Source: JACMOY01 sp038322575 (GTDB lineage: Bacteria; Actinomycetota; Actinomycetes; Actinomycetales; Angustibacteraceae). Taken from it: a DNA stretch of 64,000 nt. Every line of letters begins with the position of its first letter. Position 1 is the first letter of the stretch. The stretch covers positions 1-64,000 of the forward strand of contig JBBQGB010000001.1 in NCBI GenBank assembly GCA_038322575.1, given 5' to 3'. Both the position numbers and the translations under genes were made by a program. Below, piece after piece: positions 51,173 to 59,064 of the stretch. The notes beneath the pieces are model-generated. The model made no database searches. It saw only the letters and a program-made list of their open reading frames with translations, and was not told the origin of the DNA.

Positions 51173-52885
51173 ATGGCGCGGCGGCTCTCGGTCGACCGGT
51201 TCGAGCTCGCTCTGCGCGCCGGTGGCATCGGCACGTGGCGGTGGGACATCCCGCAGAACTTCGTGGACTGGGACAGCTCGATGGAGCGCCTGTACGGCTT
51301 CGCTGCGGGAACCTTCGACGGCACCTACGACAGCTACGCGTCCCGGCTGCATCCGCAGGACCGGCCCGCCGTGGAGTCGGCTCTGGCGCAGGCGCTCGAG
51401 GCGCGGGACCCCGTCTACACCGTCGAGCACCGGGTGGTGCTCCCCGGGGGCGCGGTGCGCTGGTTCGCGTCCACCGCCCAGCTCAACCTCGGAGCCGACG
51501 GCGAGCCGGTCGAGCTGATCGGCGTGTCCGTCGACGTCACGGACCGGCGGCTGGCCGAGGCCGAGCGGGCGGCGGCCCGTGACGGCGAGGACCGCGCCCT
51601 GCTCGTGGCCGACGCGGCGCAGCGGCGCATGCAGATGCTCGCCCGGGCGTCCGGTCTGCTGGACCTGCCATTCGACCTGGAGGCGACCCTGCAGCAGGTG
51701 GCCGAGCTGGCCGTGGCCGAGATCGCCGACTGGTGCGTCGTCGACGTCATCGACGGCAGCAGCGTCCACCACGCCGCGGTCGCCCACCGCGACCCCGCGA
51801 TGGTCACCCGGGCGCGCGAGATCCAGGACCTGTTCCCCACGGACCCGAGGAACCCGGTGCTGCGCGAGCTGCAACGGACGCTGCGCCCGGTCTTCGTCCG
51901 TGACCTGGACGACCGCACGCTGCAGGGTGCGGCCCGCAGCGCGCAGCACCTCGAGCTGCTGGCGTCACTGCGTCTGACGTCGTACATCGCGGTCCCCCTC
52001 GTGGCCAACGGCACGAGCGTGGGCACCATGCTCCTGGCGGCAGCCGAGGGGCGGCAGCTGCAGCAGCACGACGTGGAGCTCGCGGTCGAGCTCGGCCGCC
52101 GGGCAGGTTCCGCCGTCGACAAGACCCGGCTGTACGAGGACCTCAGCAGGACCGCCCAGACCCTGCAGGCCAGCCTGCTGCCGCCGGTCCTGCCGGACAT
52201 CCCGGGCCTGGACGTCTCGGCCTTCTACCGCTCCGGCACCGCGGGCATGGACATCGGCGGCGACTACTACGACGTGTTCCGCACCCAGGACGACCGCTGG
52301 TGGGTGGTGCTCGGTGACGTCTGCGGCAAGGGCCCGGGAGCGGCAGCGCTAGCGGCGGCCATCCGCTACACGCTGCGGGCGCTGGCCCCCGACACCGACG
52401 ACCCCGCCGCGGTCGTGCGCCGGCTCAACGACGTGCTGCTCGACGGCGAGTGGGGTGAGCAGTTCACCACCGTCATCGTCGTCACCTTCGTCGCGCGGGC
52501 CCCGGGCTCGCCGACCGACGACGACGGCCTCGAGCTGCGCGTGGTCTCAGGGGGTCACCCCGCGCCGCTGCTGCGGCGAGCCGACGGTCAGGTGTCCACC
52601 GTGCCGTGCGCCGGCACGCTGGTGGGTCTGCTCCCTGGTCTGACCTGGCGGGCCGCCACCGTCGACCTGCGCCCCGGCGACACGCTGCTGCTGCACACCG
52701 ACGGCGCCACCGAGGCCAGGGACGCGCAGGGGCGCGAGCTGGGCCAGCAGGTGCTGACCGGCCTGCTCGCCGACGCCGCCCGGCGTCCGCTGACCGTTGA
52801 CGTCACCCGGGCCGTGGCTGACGGGTTGCAGCACCGGGCGGCGGGCCTGCGCGACGACCTGGCGCTGCTCGCGCTGTCCCGATGA
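51173..52885 (+). CDS. PAS-GAF-PP2C (SpoIIE-type) serine phosphatase
   Basis: A 570-residue soluble signalling protein. A PAS domain (about 8-130; WRWDIPQNFVDWDSSMERLYGF, VYTVEHRVVLPGGAVRWF, IGVSVDVTDRR) is followed by a GAF domain (about 155-325) and a C-terminal SpoIIE-like PP2C phosphatase (about 335-570). The PP2C metal site is present in MDIGGDYYDVF, GDVCGKGPGAA, SGGHPAPLL, LLLHTDGATEA and DDLALLAL. Such proteins dephosphorylate anti-anti-sigma factors; none is nearby. ATG 51173 has GGGGGA 6 nt upstream. Confidence 0.92.
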   Translation: MARRLSVDRFELALRAGGIGTWRWDIPQNFVDWDSSMERLYGFAAGTFDGTYDSYASRLHPQDRPAVESALAQALEARDPVYTVEHRVVLPGGAVRWFASTAQLNLGADGEPVELIGVSVDVTDRRLAEAERAAARDGEDRALLVADAAQRRMQMLARASGLLDLPFDLEATLQQVAELAVAEIADWCVVDVIDGSSVHHAAVAHRDPAMVTRAREIQDLFPTDPRNPVLRELQRTLRPVFVRDLDDRTLQGAARSAQHLELLASLRLTSYIAVPLVANGTSVGTMLLAAAEGRQLQQHDVELAVELGRRAGSAVDKTRLYEDLSRTAQTLQASLLPPVLPDIPGLDVSAFYRSGTAGMDIGGDYYDVFRTQDDRWWVVLGDVCGKGPGAAALAAAIRYTLRALAPDTDDPAAVVRRLNDVLLDGEWGEQFTTVIVVTFVARAPGSPTDDDGLELRVVSGGHPAPLLRRADGQVSTVPCAGTLVGLLPGLTWRAATVDLRPGDTLLLHTDGATEARDAQGRELGQQVLTGLLADAARRPLTVDVTRAVADGLQHRAAGLRDDLALLALSR

Positions 52886-52948
52886 GGTCCTGAGCTCGTC
52901 GGCGCCCACCTGCAGGGTCCCTCGGCATCACCGACCGGTCTCGGCAGG

Positions 52949-52975
52949 CCCCCGCGGCAGACGAGGTCCGGGGGC
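52949..52975 (+). terminator. Possible hairpin terminator in the gap after the phosphatase gene
   Basis: GCCCCCG and CGGGGGC pair across about 14 nt. A wider pair, GCAGGCCC/GGGCCTGC (52944 and 52995), encloses it with a bulge. The 237-nt gap 52886-53122 between convergent genes otherwise shows nothing recognisable. Confidence 0.35.
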
Positions 52976-53122
52976 GCAGACGCCCGAGGGCCTGCGCGAG
53001 GGCTGGGTCGCGGTGCCCTCTGCGGCTCGCGACCCGGGAGCCGGCGGCCCATCATCACCGCTGTCGTCGCGCGATGGTTGCGGATCCGGCCCTCGGCCAC
53101 GGACCGGGACAGCATCGTCCGG

Positions 53123-53485
53123 CTAGGGGACGACGACCAGGTCCACCTGCACCGACACGGTGCCCGACACCACCGGCACCGGGTAGCGGGCGACCGACAG
53201 CAGGTCGCCCGCTCTGACCTGGCCCGTACCGCCGCGGGACACGTGCGCCCGCACCGCGTACGACCGGCCGTCGGACAAGGTCGCCTGCAGCTCGACCGGC
53301 TCGAGCAGGTCGGCGGAACCCCGCAGCGGCCTGGCCGCCGAGGCGACCACCAAGGACGGCGAGTCCGCGAGGGACACGTCGTCCACGGTGACCAGCAGGG
53401 TCGCCCCGGCCAGGTCGGCGTGGTCCGCGCGCGCACGGACCGTGCAGCGCACGCGGACCACGACGTCGTTATGGTGCTGGGTCAC
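53123..53485 (-). CDS. YbaY/YscW-like beta-barrel domain protein (tentative)
   Basis: A 120-residue all-beta protein. The pattern V-x-V-x-C-T-V-R-A...LAGATLLVTVDDVSLADSPSLVVASA...ELQATLSDGRSYAVRAHVSRGG...LLSVARYPVPVVSG resembles the YbaY/YscW domain ('type III secretion system lipoprotein' superfamily), usually seen behind a lipobox in proteobacteria. No signal peptide or lipobox is present here. The GTG start is 15 nt after the astacin-like gene, so the two probably form an operon. Function unknown. Confidence 0.55.
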   Translation of the reverse strand: MTQHHNDVVVRVRCTVRARADHADLAGATLLVTVDDVSLADSPSLVVASAARPLRGSADLLEPVELQATLSDGRSYAVRAHVSRGGTGQVRAGDLLSVARYPVPVVSGTVSVQVDLVVVP

Positions 53486-53500
53486 AGCGCCATCATCCGC

Positions 53501-55360
53501 TCACCAGGTGCCGGACAGGACCCACGACAGCGACCCGGCCGCCACGGAACCCAGCCACCAGTTCAGGTCGCCGAGGTAGTGGAAGAGGATGTCCGTGCCT
53601 CCGGTCCCCGTGAAGTCCCCCACCCAGAACGGGCGCCCGTCGTTGATGGCGTGGCCGAAGCCCGACGTGTTCCCGACGGGGGTCCAGGTCAGCTGCGTGC
53701 CGCCGGGGTTGGGGGTGAGCGGGCAGCTGAGCTGGCCCATGCGGGACTGGGTCGCCGAGATGGCCTGCGTCTCAGCGGTGATCAGCCGGTTGATCTCACG
53801 GATCTCGGCGCGGTCCGCCGGGTCGCGCCAGCTCAGCCCGGCCTTGGACCCCTGGAGGTCGCGGATCGTCGCGCGATGCTGCGCGATCTGCTGTCGCAGG
53901 CCCGCGCACTGGGAGTCCTCAGCCGGGACGGCGGCCAGCGACCCGAGCCACCAGTTGTCGTCACCGGGGTAGTAGAACAACACGTCGGTCGAACCGTTCC
54001 CGGTGAAGTCCCCCACCCAGAACGGGCGCCCGTCGTTGATCCCGTGACCGAACCCAGCGGTGTTCCCCACGAAGCTCCACGTCAGCGACCCGCCCACGAT
54101 CGACCCGAGCCACCAGTTGTCGTCACCGGGGTAGTAGAACAACACGTCGGTCGAACCGTTCCCGGTGAAGTCCCCCACCCAGAACGGGCGCCCGTCGTCG
54201 AGGTCGCCGAAGCCGGTGGTGTCGCTCACCAGGGTGAAGGTCATCGCCCCGGTCGCGGTGGCCCGCCCGAGGTACCAGACGTGCCGGGCCGGCGAGTAGT
54301 ACAGCAGCTGCTGGGCGGTACCCCCTTCGAACCGACCGACCCAGGTGTTGGCCGCGTTCGGGTAGACGCTGGGGTACATCTGGGCCACCGCCGCCCGGTC
54401 ACCGATGCTGAGCCCCGCGCGCTGCCCGATCATGACGCCGGTCGGTAGGGGCTGGGTCGGCGTGATCGTCACGGCACTTCGCCCTGTGGCCGGGTCGACG
54501 ACCCCGAACGCCGTCCTGCCGTAGTGCATGATCGAGCCGTAGTCGTAGCCGCCGACGTCGTCACCGTCGCTGATGTGCTGGTCGAAGTTGTGCGCCTGGC
54601 CGGGCTGGATGTTCGCCCAGTTGATGGTCACGAACGAGTCCCGGTCCTCGCGGCTCTGCTCGTGCCAGAGGCCGACGGCGTGCCCCAGCTCGTGCACGGT
54701 CGCCCCGAACCCGCAGCCGCTTGAGAGGTTGACGTCCTGCGTGCCGCCCCGCCGGCCCACCCACGAGGAGCAGTCCGTCGCATCGCGGCAGTTCAGATGG
54801 TCCCCGGTCCCGTCCGAGGCGACGAACGCGAGCCTGGTCCGCTCGTGCCAGTGGGTGACCGCCGAGGTCAGCGCCGAGCCGGCCGCCGCGGTCAGCGACG
54901 GGTCGGCCAGGAACGGAACCCTGCCGGCCGGCCAACGGAACTGCCCCCCCGGGATGATGACGGCGCTCTCGGGCAGGGGTTCGCCCGCGGGCTGGTCGAC
55001 GCCGGGCACGACGGTGCCTGGGGTGACTCCGCGGTGCAGGCCCTGGGTCGCGTCGCGTGCGACGGACCGACGAGCCTCCGCCACCACCTGCAGGTCACTG
55101 ACTTGGCCGATGATGATGTCGCCCTCGACGTAGGCGACTCCGCCGCGCTCACTGAACTGCACCGGACGGTCCGTGAACGTCATGCCGGAGATCAACGCCG
55201 TCCCGGTCGCCCCGGTGCTGGGCACGACCTCACCGGGAGGCTGCTCCGCAGCACCGGCGTCCCCGGCCGTCCCGTCGTCGCCGGACGGCTTCGTGGTCGT
55301 CCTCGTGGCGGCCTTGCGGCCCGACCCGGCGGCCTGCTTCTCGCGCTTGGCTGGTGTCAC
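53501..55360 (-). CDS. Astacin-type (M12A) zinc metallopeptidase with FG-GAP/VCBS-like repeats
   Basis: 619 residues. A basic, disordered N-terminus (1-60) leads to an astacin domain with H223-E-L-G-H227-A-V-G-L-W-H233-E and the Met-turn region SIMHYG; all zinc ligands and the catalytic Glu are present. The C-terminal half has four WVG-x-F...W-x-L-G repeats (three with DGRPFWVGDFTG and ILFHY/VLFYYPGDDNWWLGS), a beta-propeller-like pattern. Between the third and last is a ~80-residue helical insert flanked by cysteines. No signal peptide is visible at either start. GTG 55360 has GAGAGAGGA 6 nt upstream; the frame is open to ATG 55480. Family members are normally secreted, so export is unexplained. 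Confidence 0.88.
   Translation of the reverse strand: MTPAKREKQAAGSGRKAATRTTTKPSGDDGTAGDAGAAEQPPGEVVPSTGATGTALISGMTFTDRPVQFSERGGVAYVEGDIIIGQVSDLQVVAEARRSVARDATQGLHRGVTPGTVVPGVDQPAGEPLPESAVIIPGGQFRWPAGRVPFLADPSLTAAAGSALTSAVTHWHERTRLAFVASDGTGDHLNCRDATDCSSWVGRRGGTQDVNLSSGCGFGATVHELGHAVGLWHEQSREDRDSFVTINWANIQPGQAHNFDQHISDGDDVGGYDYGSIMHYGRTAFGVVDPATGRSAVTITPTQPLPTGVMIGQRAGLSIGDRAAVAQMYPSVYPNAANTWVGRFEGGTAQQLLYYSPARHVWYLGRATATGAMTFTLVSDTTGFGDLDDGRPFWVGDFTGNGSTDVLFYYPGDDNWWLGSIVGGSLTWSFVGNTAGFGHGINDGRPFWVGDFTGNGSTDVLFYYPGDDNWWLGSLAAVPAEDSQCAGLRQQIAQHRATIRDLQGSKAGLSWRDPADRAEIREINRLITAETQAISATQSRMGQLSCPLTPNPGGTQLTWTPVGNTSGFGHAINDGRPFWVGDFTGTGGTDILFHYLGDLNWWLGSVAAGSLSWVLSGTW
53939..54036. repeat. 98-bp direct repeat, copy 1 (within the astacin-like gene)
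   Basis: Identical at every position to 54101-54198; period 162 bp (54 codons). Encodes DGRPFWVGDFTGNGSTDV and the following YYPGDDNWWLGS stretch. Perfect identity at the DNA level indicates recent duplication or gene conversion. Confidence 0.9.
54101..54198. repeat. 98-bp direct repeat, copy 2
   Basis: Second copy of the exact 98-bp repeat. A third, diverged copy lies at about 53553-53650. Confidence 0.9.
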
Positions 55361-55487
55361 AGCTGGTCCTCTCTCTCGCCCTGCGGGACTGTTCGGTGAT
55401 GGGGCCGATGTGGAGGGAGAGTGCTCGACCCGTCGTCTTGATACGTCCGGGTGCGCACGGCCATCGCGCTTGGTCGCCATGGGGGTG

Positions 55488-55990
55488 CTACCACCAGGGA
55501 GAGGTCCGCTGGGTGGCCCACCAGACGCACGCGTACGTCGCCGGGAACGCCCACACGAAGGAGTTGAGGCCCGTCAGGACGGCGCAGCCGACGTGGAACG
55601 CCACCCCGGCGCCGAGAAGCACGATGACGACAGGCAGGGGGGTGACCAGGGCGACGACGAAGGTGAGCTCGAACGCCATCACGCTCCACGTCAGGAGGTG
55701 CCCGGTCGTCGGCCACTGCGCCAGGAGCCGGGCGGTCCCCGGGTGGTCGTGAGCCTGCGAACCGCAGGATCAGCGGGACCGCGTCCCCGCTGCGCCAGGT
55801 GTGCGACCCGGCCTTGGCCACGCCGAAGCCGGCCTCGGACTGGCTGACGGGGGCCACCGACAACGGCCTGCCAACGGACTACGCCGGCATGCTCGCGTCG
55901 CTGTTCACGCTCATCCGCACCGTCAGGACGCCGAGGTCTCCTACGGCGTGCAGCGTGTGCTGGCCCGCCCCGCGACGTCCTTCGAGGACT
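55488..55990 (-). pseudogene. Frameshifted remnant of an HTTM-domain gene
   Basis: The C-terminal half of an HTTM/gamma-carboxylase-like membrane protein can be read in two frames. Upstream frame: VSQSEAGFGVAKAGSHTWRSGDAV then LILRFAGS. Near 55745-55765 it must shift to continue TARLLAQWPTTGHLL, TWSVMAFELTFVVALVTPL, GVAFHVGCAVLTGLN and FVWAFPATYACVWWA to the TAG at 55488. Further upstream (to about 55990) similarity fades and stops appear. The N-terminal half is absent. It lies between the astacin-like gene and the tRNA operon. Confidence 0.65.
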
Positions 55991-56173
55991 GGGCGGCCCG
56001 GGGAGCACCCTCGCTGCGCTGACCGGTGCACCGGCGGCGCGCCGTCGATACGCCCGTCCAGCGCCCACCGGGCAGCCGGTCTCTCGGAGGGTGTGAACGA
56101 CCCCGCAGGCCGGACAGATGTGAGAAGGCCCGGCACCCCAACCGGGCGCCGGGCCTTCGACCCGCGGTTTCCA

Positions 56174-56248
56174 TGGTGGGCGATACTGGGATCGAACCAG
56201 TGACCTCTTCCGTGTCAGGGAAGCGCGCTACCGCTGCGCCAATCGCCC
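56174..56248 (-). tRNA. tRNA-Val (anticodon GAC)
   Basis: Acceptor GGGCGAT/ATCGCCC, D-arm GGCGCAGCGGTAGCGC, anticodon loop CTGACAC closed by CTTCC/GGAAG, T-loop GGTTCGATCC, encoded CCA. Last gene of the Gly-Cys-Val tRNA cluster. Confidence 0.96.
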
Positions 56249-56277
56249 ATGCTGCCGACGTCACCGCCGACCCTGCG

Positions 56278-56348
56278 AGGTGGAGACGGGATTCGAACCC
56301 GTGTACACGGCTTTGCAGGCCGTTGCCTCGCCTCTCGGCCACTCCACC
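56278..56348 (-). tRNA. tRNA-Cys (anticodon GCA)
   Basis: Acceptor GGTGGAG/CTCCACC, anticodon loop CTGCAAA closed by ACGGC/GCCGT, T-arm CGGGTTCGAATCCCG, discriminator U. CCA not encoded. Confidence 0.96.
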
Positions 56349-56390
56349 GTGCCACCCCAGCCGAGGATCCTGCCATGCAGTGATCCTCTG

Positions 56391-56463
56391 AGCGGACGAC
56401 GGGATTCGAACCCGCGACCCTCACCTTGGCAAGGTGATGCTCTACCAACTGAGCCACGTCCGC
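56391..56463 (-). tRNA. tRNA-Gly (anticodon GCC)
   Basis: Acceptor GCGGACG/CGTCCGC, D-arm GCTCAGTTGGTAGAGC, anticodon loop TTGCCAA closed by TCACC/GGTGA, T-arm CGGGTTCGAATCCCG, discriminator U. First gene of the cluster; Gly-Cys-Val order is common in actinomycetes. Confidence 0.96.
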
Positions 56464-56529
56464 ATGCTCCGAGTCGGTGCTCGGTGCGTCACAGACACTA
56501 ACCGATGCTGCGCGGGCCAGTCCAACCGG

Positions 56530-57654
56530 TCAGCCTCGTGCGCCACGCTCCGGCCGCTGGCGGTAGGCCTTGGTGCGCTGCTTCCACACCCGCAGCTGCT
56601 CCTGGCGCAACCGGGCGTCGGCCCGCCCGGCCTGCCAGGCGGCCTCCCGGCGCAGCTTGTCCCAGCTGGCGAGCCGCCGCGGCGCCAGCTCGCCTGTCTC
56701 GATCGCCTCGCGGACGGCGCAGCCGGGCTCGCTCCCGTGCGCGCAGTCGGTGAAGCGGCAGCGCGCCGACAGCGCGTCGACGTCCGCGAAGGCCTCGGCG
56801 AGGCCGTCTTCGCCGACCAGGCCCACGCTGCGCAGGCCGGGCGTGTCGATCAGGCAGCCGCCGCCCTGCGCCAGGTGCAGCTCGCGGGTGACCGTGGTGT
56901 GCCGGCCCTTCTGCATCGCCCCGAGGGTCTGGGTGCGCATGGCCTCCGGGCGCCCGACCAGGGCGTTGAGCAGGGTCGACTTGCCGACGCCGGAGGCCCC
57001 CACCAGGGCGATGGTCGCCCCGTCGGCGAGCAGCGCGCGCAGACCGTCCAGCCCGGTGCCGGACGGCGCGTCGGTGACGTCGACCTCGCAGCCTGCCGCG
57101 ACCTGCTGCCCGATCTCGAGCGCGAGCTCGAGTCCCGCCGACCGGTTCTCGCTCTCGCCCAGGTCGCCCTTGGTGAGCACCAGGCGCGGTCGGGCGCCGC
57201 TCTTCCACGCCAGGGCCATCAGCCGCTCGACGCGGGCCAGGTCGGGGTCCGGGTACAGGCCCTCGACGACGGCGACGACGTCGACGTTGGCGGCGAGCAC
57301 CTGGCCGGTCGACGTCCCGCCGACCTGCGCGCGGACGACGACGGTGCGCCGGGGCAGCACGGCCTCGACCGTGCGCTGGCCGTCCGGCCACAGCTGCACC
57401 GCCACCCAGTCCCCCGTGCTGGGCACGGCGAGCGGGTCGCGAGCGACCGCGGCGACCACGTCGGCGCCCCAGGTGGCGCGCCACGGGCCGTCGTCGCCGA
57501 GCAGGTCGCACGCGCCGCGGTCGGTGCGGGTGACCCGGGCGGGTCGGGGGTCGGAGGCGTCCAGTCGCAGGACGTCGGCGGCCGCCAGGGCACGCGACCA
57601 GCCGTCGTCGTGGCCGAGCGCGATCAGCGGTGAGGGGAATGCAGCAGGTGACAC
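56530..57654 (-). CDS. rsgA: Ribosome small subunit-dependent GTPase A
   Basis: A 374-residue circularly permuted GTPase assisting 30S maturation. OB-fold N-terminus, then permuted G motifs: G4 LTKGDLG, G1 LVGASGVGKSTLLNAL, G3 IDTPGLRSVGL. The C-terminal zinc knuckle CRFTDCAHGSEPGC holds the Cys/His ligands. GTG 57654 chosen; a GAGAGG lies about 9 nt upstream. Actinobacterial versions are this length. Confidence 0.94.
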   Translation of the reverse strand: MSPAAFPSPLIALGHDDGWSRALAAADVLRLDASDPRPARVTRTDRGACDLLGDDGPWRATWGADVVAAVARDPLAVPSTGDWVAVQLWPDGQRTVEAVLPRRTVVVRAQVGGTSTGQVLAANVDVVAVVEGLYPDPDLARVERLMALAWKSGARPRLVLTKGDLGESENRSAGLELALEIGQQVAAGCEVDVTDAPSGTGLDGLRALLADGATIALVGASGVGKSTLLNALVGRPEAMRTQTLGAMQKGRHTTVTRELHLAQGGGCLIDTPGLRSVGLVGEDGLAEAFADVDALSARCRFTDCAHGSEPGCAVREAIETGELAPRRLASWDKLRREAAWQAGRADARLRQEQLRVWKQRTKAYRQRPERGARG

Positions 57655-57826
57655 GTCGATCAGGCCTCTCGGGCGGGCCCGGGCGCTCGGGTCAGGTGAG
57701 CGGGTCCTGGGCCGGTGACGTCCCTCGCGGAGCGGGGACGGTGGGCGTGGCGCATCGGTTCACGTCCATGGGGATGCACCTCCGGCTCACCGTCGAGAGC
57801 CCGCAGCGGGCCTGGTGCCGCACAAC

Positions 57827-58903
57827 CTAGAGCCGGGAAGCCTCGCGCGTCACCGGGTTTTCGCGCGGCGACCGACCAGCGGCGGGGTCGGTCGCGCCGG
57901 GCATCTGGTCGTCCGGGGTGGGCACGGGGGTGAGCGTGCTGCGTCGCACCCTGCCCCTGAGCCGGTTCATCGGCGACCCGACCTCGTGCTCCAGCGGCCA
58001 CAGCTCGCGGGTGGCTGCGTTCAGGGCCGCACCGATGAGCACCGCGATGGCCAGGAAGTACAGCCAGATCAGGACGACGATGCTGGCCGCCAGCGGGCCG
58101 TAGATCGAGGTGCCACCGACGGACGCGCTGATGACCAGCCGCAACGCGAAGCTGGCCACCACCCAGATGACCAGCGCCAGCACCGCACCGGGCAGGTCGC
58201 GCCGCCAGGGGCTGCGGCGGGGCGTGGCCACGTGGTAGAGCGAGGCGAGGCTGGCCACCGTGAGCAGCACCACCACCGGCCAGTACAGCCCGAGCACGAA
58301 CTGCCAGGCCGGCGGCAGCATCTCGTCCAGCAGGCTGGGCCCGAGCAGCACCAGCGGCAGGATGATCGCGCCGACCAGCAGCGCGACGACGTAGAGCCCG
58401 AACGACAGCGCGCGGGAGCGGACGATGCCCCGCTCGCCCCCTTGCCCGTACATGATCGAGATCGTGTCGATGAACACGTTGATGACCCGCGAGCCCGACC
58501 ACAGCGAGAGCACGAAGGCGATCGAGATGATGTCCAGTCGCCCCCGGCTGAGCACGTCGTCGATGCTCCTGGTCACCGTGTCGACCACCGACCGCTGGGC
58601 GAAGATCTGCTCGGAGTAGACCTGGATCTGGCCGCGCACCTGGGCCACGGCGTCCGACCCGACCGCGGCACCGACGTACCCGACCCCGCCGATCAGTCCC
58701 AGCACCAGCGGGGGCAGCGAGAGCAGGGCGAAGAACCCGGCCTCCGAGGCGAGCCCGGTGACCCGGTAGCGCAGGCAGATGCCGACCGTCTCGCGCAGCA
58801 GCGCCCACAGCCCAAGGGCGAACGGCGAACGCCGCAGGGGCGCGACCAGCCTGACCAGGGCACGGGTGACGACCTCGGCTCGGGTCGGGGTCCGCTCGCT
58901 CAC
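57827..58903 (-). CDS. YihY/UPF0761 family membrane protein
   Basis: A 358-residue polytopic protein of the former 'ribonuclease BN' family. Six membrane segments: GLASEAGFFALLSLPPLVLGLIGGVGYVG, IISIAFVLSLWSGSRVINVF, ALSFGLYVVALLVGAIILPLVLLGP, FVLGLYWPVVVLLTVASLASLYHV, GAVLALVIWVVASFALRLVI and AASIVVLIWLYFLAIAVLIGAALNAA. Function is unclear (transport or envelope). The C-terminal 40 residues are basic and disordered. GTG 58903 has TACCGT 7 nt upstream (leaderless). Confidence 0.9.
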   Translation of the reverse strand: MSERTPTRAEVVTRALVRLVAPLRRSPFALGLWALLRETVGICLRYRVTGLASEAGFFALLSLPPLVLGLIGGVGYVGAAVGSDAVAQVRGQIQVYSEQIFAQRSVVDTVTRSIDDVLSRGRLDIISIAFVLSLWSGSRVINVFIDTISIMYGQGGERGIVRSRALSFGLYVVALLVGAIILPLVLLGPSLLDEMLPPAWQFVLGLYWPVVVLLTVASLASLYHVATPRRSPWRRDLPGAVLALVIWVVASFALRLVISASVGGTSIYGPLAASIVVLIWLYFLAIAVLIGAALNAATRELWPLEHEVGSPMNRLRGRVRRSTLTPVPTPDDQMPGATDPAAGRSPRENPVTREASRL

Positions 58904-58910
58904 CCCCGCA

Positions 58911-58916
58911 ACGGTA
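58911..58916 (-). promoter_or_regulatory. Leaderless -10 element of the YihY-family gene
   Basis: TACCGT, 7 nt, GTG on the minus strand. Confidence 0.45.
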
Positions 58917-59064
58917 CGGGGCCGGGCAGCGCCTGCGCGCCGCGACACGGGCACGCCCGGGTGGGCACGTCGGGGCGATGTCGGCCACAATCGGGTCGGC
59001 CCTCGCGCACCGTGGGCCGCTCATGCGCGACGACGAGGTCGCTCCCGACGATCGAGAGACCCTC

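Noticed and set aside
52886..53122. Possible small gene in the gap after the PP2C phosphatase
   Set aside because: No frame with a credible start, ribosome site or family-like sequence; only hairpin-forming DNA is seen.
53551..54250. Repeats in the astacin-like gene as a CRISPR-like array
   Set aside because: The repeats are 98 bp, in frame and encode a protein motif; spacers are coding and not of uniform short length. No cas genes are present.
55801..56022. Small plus-strand frames upstream of the tRNA cluster
   Set aside because: They have no start signals and lie antisense to the HTTM remnant, whose reading is supported by family-like motifs.
47986..56248. 8.2 kb segment bounded by two tRNA-Val genes with a shared ~25-bp 3' sequence, resembling attL/attR of an integrated island
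   Set aside because: The shared sequence is simply conserved tRNA-Val acceptor and T-arm; no integrase, excisionase or phage gene lies between, and pab, ssgA-like and phosphatase genes look chromosomal.
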